Source: JAFGSG01 sp964626055 (lineage in GTDB: Bacteria > Spirochaetota > UBA4802 > JAFGDQ01). Taken from it: 64,000 nucleotides of DNA. The DNA lies in the NCBI GenBank assembly GCA_964626055.1, contig CAZVDF010000012.1, forward strand, positions 1-64,000. The letters run 5' to 3'. Shown one piece after another: positions 59,001-64,000 of this stretch (its first letter is position 1; every line of letters begins with the position of its first letter). The translations under genes and the position numbers were made by a program. The notes beneath the pieces were generated by a model. That model did not search any database. It was not told the origin of the DNA and saw only the letters and a list, made by a program, of their open reading frames with translations.

Positions 59001-60356
59001 TATCTCGTGAGCGTGCATAATGTTAAGGTCGCCCTGCGCGGACTCTTCGAGGAATGAACCCGTGCCTGCGGAGCATGCCTGGTTCATCGCGTAATCGATA
59101 GGCACGATGTTCTGGAGATATATGTACTTGGCATCCTGCCCACCTATCTCGAATATTGTATCGATATCCTTTTTGTAATATGTGGTGCCAACTGCATGGG
59201 CAATGATCTCGTTATACACGGCCGGGGTTTCCAGAAAAACACCGAGAATTTCCCGCGATGAACCCGTTGTAGAACACAGTGTGATCTTTATCTTTTGATC
59301 GCCTATGTCGGCCTTTATCTGTTTTTTCATTTCAACAAGGCAGTTCTTCAAGGCAAGTACCGGATCTCCGTGCGTGCGTCCGTAAAAGGACGCAGCTACT
59401 TCGTTGGTCTCTATGTCGATAAGGCACGCTTTTGTGGTTGTCGAGCCGCCGTCTACGCCGAGGATATATTCTTTTCCGGCTTTAACCTTCGCCTTCTTGG
59501 AATCTATATATGTAACCTTTCCCTCTGCCGTCTTAAGGCTGTTAAATCTCTTAAAGTGTATCTCGGCAGGCTTGAAAAGGTTTTTGAGCGGCGGCAGAAC
59601 GGTTCCCATATTCTTTGCCAGCAGCGCTGCCCCGAAAGCCTCAAAATAAGCGGCCTGTTCCGGGACAATAAAATTTATTTCCGGCAGCCTTTCGCGGATA
59701 AAAGGAACAATATATTTATTCAGCGTCACTCCGCCTGTAAGAAGAACGCTTCCTTTTGTTATTTTCGCTCTTTTCAGGAAATCGATTACCTTGGTTGCCA
59801 TTACGTCGCTAAGCGAAAGAACGATGTCGCCCTTTGTCGCTTCGCCCTTGTTAAGCCTGTGCGTGCAGTCGCTTTTCATAAAGACCGAGCATCTCGATGA
59901 AAGCCTCAGCACCTTGCAGCCTTCGGGTATATGATCGATGTCATCCAGCTTCATGTCCATGCGTGCAAGCTGCTGTTTAAAAAACTCGCCCGTGCCGGAC
60001 GCGCATTTGTTGCCCGAAAAATTCGTTACTATCTTTTTGTTCTCATCGATGGTGTAAACCACAAGGTCTTCGCCTCCGAGAGAAACTACCGCGTCGACAT
60101 CGTACCTTATGTGCTTAAGCGCTTCCTCGATGCAGAGCGGCTCAATTACGCTGTTTACGTTCAGGAGATGTCTTCCTTCCGTGCCGGTAGCCAGCGTTTT
60201 CAGATCGGCCGGGACTTCCTTTTTTGAAAGGATGCCGTTAAGCGTATGTATAAAATTTCCGTCGTGGGTAACGACCTCGCTCCAGAGTATTGACGTACCC
60301 TCGAGCATCGTTACCTTAACATTGGATGATCCTATATTAATACCAAGACTGTGCAT
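56046..60356 (-). CDS. 2-hydroxyacyl-CoA dehydratase activase fusion protein (BadF/BcrA-type ATPase, DUF2229)
   Basis: A 1436-residue protein. Two BadF/BcrA/HgdC-like ATPase domains in tandem: GSSNVKVTML and CASGTGEF (residues ~9 and 118), then VDGGSTTTKACLID (301), EIGGQDAKY (403) and CSAGTGSFLEE (428). Next comes CKACENFCPIR (about 590), a cysteine cluster, followed by DUF2229 (IPNCFSVYTMWPFYSWFF) and a HgdB-like part with cysteines. Such large fusions occur in anaerobes and are thought to be ATP-driven reductases or activators. Substrate is unknown, and no separate dehydratase subunits are adjacent. The ATP-binding glycines and cysteines look intact. Confidence 0.9.
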   Translation of the reverse strand: MHSLGINIGSSNVKVTMLEGTSILWSEVVTHDGNFIHTLNGILSKKEVPADLKTLATGTEGRHLLNVNSVIEPLCIEEALKHIRYDVDAVVSLGGEDLVVYTIDENKKIVTNFSGNKCASGTGEFFKQQLARMDMKLDDIDHIPEGCKVLRLSSRCSVFMKSDCTHRLNKGEATKGDIVLSLSDVMATKVIDFLKRAKITKGSVLLTGGVTLNKYIVPFIRERLPEINFIVPEQAAYFEAFGAALLAKNMGTVLPPLKNLFKPAEIHFKRFNSLKTAEGKVTYIDSKKAKVKAGKEYILGVDGGSTTTKACLIDIETNEVAASFYGRTHGDPVLALKNCLVEMKKQIKADIGDQKIKITLCSTTGSSREILGVFLETPAVYNEIIAHAVGTTYYKKDIDTIFEIGGQDAKYIYLQNIVPIDYAMNQACSAGTGSFLEESAQGDLNIMHAHEIGDIAIQAKDPLKFGEHCSAFINSDIRNAIHQGASREDITAGIVTSIVSNYLNRVVGNRTIGNHIVLQGGVAKNKAVPLAFAMLLNKNILVPPDPELMGCFGVGLLVRQKFADGIIAKSEYDIDKIINTNVVYESEFNCKACENFCPIRILKVNDNKYMFGGRCNKYANIRKKKVFNEAEIFDYVEKRNELMFKDFTPDPAMLNRKKDFVVGIPNCFSVYTMWPFYSWFFHSLGIETILSKNISHEGTARVESAYCFPAEIAHGAVQDIFDHGVDYIFLPHYRDMESFEEDTHACFCPITQSLPYYIQKAFPEIPDEKILRPVVTFKYGNEKALESFIELGEQLGFSAREARLAFEVALEKQNEYFKKAAELGEKALAEAREAKRPVIAVLGRPYNAFTSDANMSIPRKFTTRGYSVIPFDILPFAGMDIYPNMYWYYGQMDMKSSMLLKNEDNVYVTYISNFSCAPDSFMLHYLKWIMGTKPFLILELDSHSADAGIDTRVEAFLDIIEGYRSKFLEKSAERYDNGLRFINNGKEKIHIKNVITNERIEIFNNPQVKLLLANMGRLSVELVAAALNSINVNAEAMPVPDVHTLQLARNHASGKECLPSHLVLGEALKYFSSPKYRKDEIYLLFVPTTTGPCRTGQYFVFYENLFKDLRLDNVVVFTMDSDNSYTELGPTFTKCLWWGAIIADFMKDIETSLRTCAADPVSAMDRYDALWHRMLAVAEKDVTKMLPTLREIASEIAKIPLKKTLAESPKVLIVGEIYVRRDDFAVDELIQHFSRRGIIGKVSGVTEWFYYCDFVREYDLKKRLKLIPWYKKLFSKEFKDLIYWNIEQMYKHSVEKKVKKALSASKMIPESPHHMHHIMDNSEKHFASHELYSEINISSGVAATAMEDSYSGIVNISPFACLIGRVIEGLYTPWARERNYPVMSIEIDGNLFPPGVVNKLEIFMLNVLRFGKDLKVDAMIEGHGRETVGVDRKIMR

Positions 60357-60486
60357 AAATTAGACTCCGGATTAAATTCTTAGATGCAGGATAAGTAGTA
60401 TCCGTATGCCTATTTTGTCTATAATTTTTTCGTGAATTTTAAAAAGCAGTTTAGCGGCTGAAAATGCCGATATAAACAAAAAAAAT

Positions 60487-62520
60487 TTATGTAAATCTGC
60501 TCTTTAAATAAAATGAAATTATAACAAGATACAAAAATACAAGCAGTACGGCTTTATGTTCATAAACCGGCTTTTCTTTTTCTATATGTTCCGATACGCG
60601 AACCGGACCTGCCATGCTGATGCCTTCAAGCGCAGCGGCGAATGTGTTTTTATCCGCTTCTACAAATTTGCCGCTTCCTCTCTCCGCAAAATTCCGCAGG
60701 TACTCCTTTCCGGCCGGAAGATATAAATGTTCATGCCATTTTTTCTCGTGATAATTTAAAAGCTGATATTTATCTATAATCCGGCCGTTCTGCTCGATCG
60801 AAATATTTACAAGCCTGCCGTCGCTTTCCGTGAACGGATAAGGATTTGACGGTTTCAGGACAATATCCTTCAAAATCCTGCCGTCATAATCCGTCAACTG
60901 TATCTTCGCGTAAATATCGTTTTCGGAATTGATATAATTATTCTCAAAGGCAACGCTGCCGTTGCTGACAGCTACGGGCATAGAAGAGATCCCCAGAACA
61001 TAGCGTACCAGCGACTTCAGGGCGGTTTCATTCGGTATTCGCGCATTATACGAAAATTTCCAGAAAGAATCCGTCAGTACGGCGAGCACTCTTGCCTTTT
61101 CCCTGATGCCGCCGGTAATAACCGGAAGACCGTTCCCCGTGCTGTAAAAAACATTTGCCCAGCTTTTCAGCTTAACCCTGTTAAGACCTTTGATTTTTAT
61201 TCCGTGAATGGCATTCAGACCTGCGAGAGGCGTGTAACCGGACTGTACGTTCCGTATTACGTCGAATTCCCTGTTATCGTAATTCTCTCCTGCCGGGGGC
61301 ACAAACGGCAGCACGGATTCGAATTTATTTGAAAGATAATCTTCGCGCTTGAACGATTCCGGGCCGCCTAAAAGCAGAAGTCCTCCGCCCGATTCAACGA
61401 ATTTCACGATATTATTTATATAATATACATTTAAGAACCGGGTTAATTGAAAATCGTTTATAATGATCAGATCGAAATTATCAAGCTCGTCCCTGAAAAG
61501 CTGATCAGTCGGGAATGGGATCAGGCTGAGCTCGCTATCCTTTGTCTTGAAAACCTGAACATTTGTCCGAAGGATATAGAAGGATATCATGTCAACGCCG
61601 GGTATGTTCTGAAGACCTCTCCTGATGAACGCAGTGTCCGGCGAAGGATGACCGCTTATATGAAGCACCCTGAATCCCCTGTATATCCCTTCGATCACGG
61701 CGAAGTCTTTATTGTTGGCCGTTACAATTTCACGCGAATCGACCGCGACCGAAGCTTCAAGCAAATTCACTCCTGTATTTTTGATTACAAGCTCAATGCC
61801 GCCCTGGCCGTAACCGTCTTTAAGATGCACAAGCGCCGCGCCCGTATTCTTGCCGTTAAGCTTAATATCCACGGGGACGGTTTCAAGTCCGGTGCCGGGC
61901 GCGCTCACTGAAAAATATATTTTCTCTTTTGAATATTTCGGAATAAACCTCGGCGCCTTTACGATAGAAACCGATTTATCGAACCTGACCGCGCTATTGC
62001 CGGTATTTAAATAGACGACATTATAAGGATATTCCCCCGGCAGACTCATATTATTTTTAAGTTCATCAATATTCTCAGTCTCGTTGCCGTCCGTTATCAG
62101 CACAAATCCGGAAATGTTTTCCCCGCTATAGTTGCCGGATATATACGCGAGGACGTTTTTTAGAGATTTGATAATGGCTGAAGACTCCGCACCCTCAGCA
62201 CCGCCGGCCCGATCAGAGAAGGGAATAATGTCCAAATTATAATCTTTCCAGATTCTATCTGCGATATCCCTGAAATCGTGCATTTTCAATCCGGCGCCGG
62301 CCACGCTGGCGGAAACGTCAAAGGCGGCAACGACAGTCCTTCTTACGGCTGCCTGTTGCTTTATGCTGATCCTGTATTGAAGCCCGAATAAAATCAGTAA
62401 GACAATAATAATAAGCGTATCTGCCGCGAAAGCAATTCTGGCCCAGGACTTATCCCAGGGAAGCCTTAACACATAAACCGAAAGTACGAGCGCAATTGCG
62501 GCTGTTATGAAGAATATCAT
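60487..62520 (-). CDS. Membrane protein with von Willebrand-like and glutamine-amidotransferase-like domains
   Basis: A 677-residue protein: two N-terminal membrane segments (residues 1-20 and ~30-50), a VWA-like region starting VVAAFDVSASVAGAG (about residue 65) with VLITDGNETENI, a middle strand-rich domain and a class I glutamine-amidotransferase-like domain (LIIINDFQLTRFL, GGGLLLLGGPESF), then a C-terminal membrane segment. The VWA motif is degenerate (DVSAS for DxSxS) but may hold Mg2+. It overlaps the next gene by 4 bp. These two membrane proteins resemble the 'BatA-like plus DUF4159' pairs found with MoxR ATPases. Function is unknown. Confidence 0.75.
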   Translation of the reverse strand: MIFFITAAIALVLSVYVLRLPWDKSWARIAFAADTLIIIVLLILFGLQYRISIKQQAAVRRTVVAAFDVSASVAGAGLKMHDFRDIADRIWKDYNLDIIPFSDRAGGAEGAESSAIIKSLKNVLAYISGNYSGENISGFVLITDGNETENIDELKNNMSLPGEYPYNVVYLNTGNSAVRFDKSVSIVKAPRFIPKYSKEKIYFSVSAPGTGLETVPVDIKLNGKNTGAALVHLKDGYGQGGIELVIKNTGVNLLEASVAVDSREIVTANNKDFAVIEGIYRGFRVLHISGHPSPDTAFIRRGLQNIPGVDMISFYILRTNVQVFKTKDSELSLIPFPTDQLFRDELDNFDLIIINDFQLTRFLNVYYINNIVKFVESGGGLLLLGGPESFKREDYLSNKFESVLPFVPPAGENYDNREFDVIRNVQSGYTPLAGLNAIHGIKIKGLNRVKLKSWANVFYSTGNGLPVITGGIREKARVLAVLTDSFWKFSYNARIPNETALKSLVRYVLGISSMPVAVSNGSVAFENNYINSENDIYAKIQLTDYDGRILKDIVLKPSNPYPFTESDGRLVNISIEQNGRIIDKYQLLNYHEKKWHEHLYLPAGKEYLRNFAERGSGKFVEADKNTFAAALEGISMAGPVRVSEHIEKEKPVYEHKAVLLVFLYLVIISFYLKSRFT

Positions 62521-63995
62521 TTGAACAGCTCCCGTTTTTTGAGCCTGTTCAGTATCTGGCGGGTATGTATCTGGTCGCTCTTGTAGTTCCCGCTGAGCAT
62601 ATAAAGAACGATATTAACACCGGCTTTCAATGCATCTCCGCTGCCGTTCAATATCTTCCGATTTAAATTATTGTCTGACATAATAACAGCCGTGCGCCTT
62701 GTCGTAACGGATACATCGGCGCCGCTGAAATTCTGCTGATTCATAAGAAAAAAGGATTTATATACTGGATGGTCGGCAGGCAGACGTGAAAGACCCGGGC
62801 TGCCCGCGATCTTTAACGACAGCCCGTCGAAGAAGCGGCGGCAGGGGCTGCCCGCGCCCGCAGCATCGACGAATATTATGCCGCCTCTCTCTATGAAATC
62901 CGACAATGCAGCCGAGAGCTTTTCCGGCGATCCGCCTGTATCGGCGCAGCCGATTATCCAGAGATAAGGCTGATCGGGAAGCCTTCCCCGGATGAGCGAA
63001 TGGGCTGAATGCGCCGCATAATAGTCCCGGGCTATCCTGACCGATGTCTTTTCTTCGAGCTCCCTCTTAATTATCCGGAACATCGCCGCATTGTCTGTCT
63101 TATCGCTAAAAGTCAGCTCGATGAACTTAAAGTCTTCCGCGTAAAGATTCCCGCCGATCATCAGAATAAATATTAAAGACAATATTTTTTTAAAGCGTAT
63201 TTTTCTATACAGGAAAAGAATCAGTTCAAAAATAAAAATAAAGCATGCGATCCCCAGCATCATATTAAGGGAAAGAAGGCTTTTCACTTCGCCGATACCC
63301 GGCACATTATCCTTCCCGGCATTCTTTGAAATTTTTTTCCCGGATTTTTCCGCAGCAGGAATATTATTAATAAAGCCGTCAATTATTTCGGTAAAATACC
63401 CGGATACGCCCAGATCGCCCCAGAAGCCGGATACGCCCGCACCGAACAGAAGAATTCTGGCGTTATTATGCGTAAACGATACCGCTATCGCAGTGCCGTC
63501 CCACAGCTCGGCTCGTTTATGCACCTTATCGCTCGCGATAATTATCGGATAGTACGACTTTAAAGTAATGTCCGTATCCTTAATCTTTTCTTCCTTAACG
63601 CGGATCGGGGAAAAATCGAACAGCTCAATCCATTTAAGAAACGCATTGCCTGCCTGTTTTCTGTGAGGAAAAATTATCACATCACCGCGCAGTGAATTGA
63701 TCGTCTTTTCGGATGGATTGTAGACAATGCTCACGCCTGCAGATCCTGTTTTGTAATTTTTTACAAAGGCTTCAAGAAAAAACCTGTCTTCATCGAATCT
63801 GTCAGTCGCCTGAGCCTGCGCGATCAGCTTCAGTCTATATTCTGCTCCAGCCGTATTTGCTTTATCGGCAGGCTCATGAAAGAACGTATTTCTCCCGGGC
63901 ATGCCTACTTCCGAAGGATCGAATATAATCAGGATAATAATTATTGCGAATACAAGCCTTGCCGACAGCAGAGGAACATCTTTAAAGCTTCTCAC
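62517..63995 (-). CDS. DUF4159-type membrane protein (start at window edge)
   Basis: 492 residues from the GTG at 63995, and the gene may start farther upstream beyond the window. It has an N-terminal hydrophobic segment (FAIIIILIIFDP), a central membrane segment around residue 245 (SLNMMLGIACFIFIFELILFLY) and a C-terminal domain of the DUF4159 type: WIIGCADTGGSPEKLSAALSDFIERGGIIFVDAAG, LPADHPVYKSFFLM and GVNIVLYMLSGNYKSDQIHTRQILNRLKKREL. Probably a partner of the gene at 60487-62520, whose start it overlaps. Confidence 0.7.
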   Translation of the reverse strand: MRSFKDVPLLSARLVFAIIIILIIFDPSEVGMPGRNTFFHEPADKANTAGAEYRLKLIAQAQATDRFDEDRFFLEAFVKNYKTGSAGVSIVYNPSEKTINSLRGDVIIFPHRKQAGNAFLKWIELFDFSPIRVKEEKIKDTDITLKSYYPIIIASDKVHKRAELWDGTAIAVSFTHNNARILLFGAGVSGFWGDLGVSGYFTEIIDGFINNIPAAEKSGKKISKNAGKDNVPGIGEVKSLLSLNMMLGIACFIFIFELILFLYRKIRFKKILSLIFILMIGGNLYAEDFKFIELTFSDKTDNAAMFRIIKRELEEKTSVRIARDYYAAHSAHSLIRGRLPDQPYLWIIGCADTGGSPEKLSAALSDFIERGGIIFVDAAGAGSPCRRFFDGLSLKIAGSPGLSRLPADHPVYKSFFLMNQQNFSGADVSVTTRRTAVIMSDNNLNRKILNGSGDALKAGVNIVLYMLSGNYKSDQIHTRQILNRLKKRELFK

Positions 63996-64000
63996 TTTCA

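Noticed and set aside
58812..59900. Plus-strand ORFs opposite the 1436-residue protein
   Set aside because: Antisense to a gene with many conserved motifs; low-complexity composition with no domain.

Overview
The window reads as a chromosome fragment of an uncultivated, probably anaerobic spirochete-like bacterium. The evidence is a flagellar operon in the order typical of spirochetes (flgB-flgC-fliE-fliF-fliG-fliH-fliI-fliJ, then an FlbB/MotE-like gene), a long coiled-coil protein resembling the SpiroCoCo family, a diderm envelope (TonB receptors, LolA-like and POTRA/beta-barrel proteins), an Nqr-type sodium pump lacking nqrA, a fused 2-hydroxyacyl-CoA dehydratase activase, and two probable selenoprotein genes. 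The species cannot be named from sequence alone. No rRNA, tRNA, CRISPR array or complete transposase gene was seen.

Region 1 (about 1-32440) is a metal-oxyanion island that I read as a molybdenum/tungsten acquisition system. It holds two BtuCD/FecCD-type ABC transporters (4532-6327 and 28075-29918), four FecB/MolA-type periplasmic binding proteins plus the remnant of a fifth, a binding protein without a signal peptide, two TonB-dependent receptors, an exbB-exbD-tonB set behind moeA, three DUF364 proteins, a porin-like protein, modD, two modA genes, modB, modC, a free-standing Mop domain protein, a receiver-like protein and a one-domain ModE-type regulator. Seven copies of one palindromic operator, CGTTATGT-N8-ACATAACG, each with TTGACA 8-9 bp away, sit in front of the receptors, moeA, a DUF364 gene, the receiver gene, the porin and a gene-free stretch that may yield a short RNA. 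This shared operator is the strongest argument that one regulator, probably the ModE-like protein, ties the set together.

Region 2 (about 32660-44000) is the flagellar basal-body/export operon. It continues into a lytic transglycosylase, an FlbB-like collar protein, a LolA-like carrier and a POTRA/barrel protein. Region 3 (44430-49570) holds a ModF-like ATPase, an NAD-dependent epimerase/reductase, the coiled-coil protein and an unknown protein. Region 4 (49580-54280) holds nqrBCDEF and a lipoprotein. Region 5 (54400-56000) holds dedA, an ArsR regulator and two genes whose in-frame TGA is best read as selenocysteine: a HesB-like protein and a 53-residue membrane peptide. Region 6 (56046-64000) holds the 1436-residue dehydratase activase fusion and two membrane proteins of the DUF4159/VWA type.

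The intergenic spaces are crowded with short palindromic repeats of several families: 28-nt-arm palindromes, a 154-bp doubly branched element found twice and once nested in another repeat, elements with AGAGTGCG ends, and C/G-rich REP-like palindromes. Several sit inside operons.
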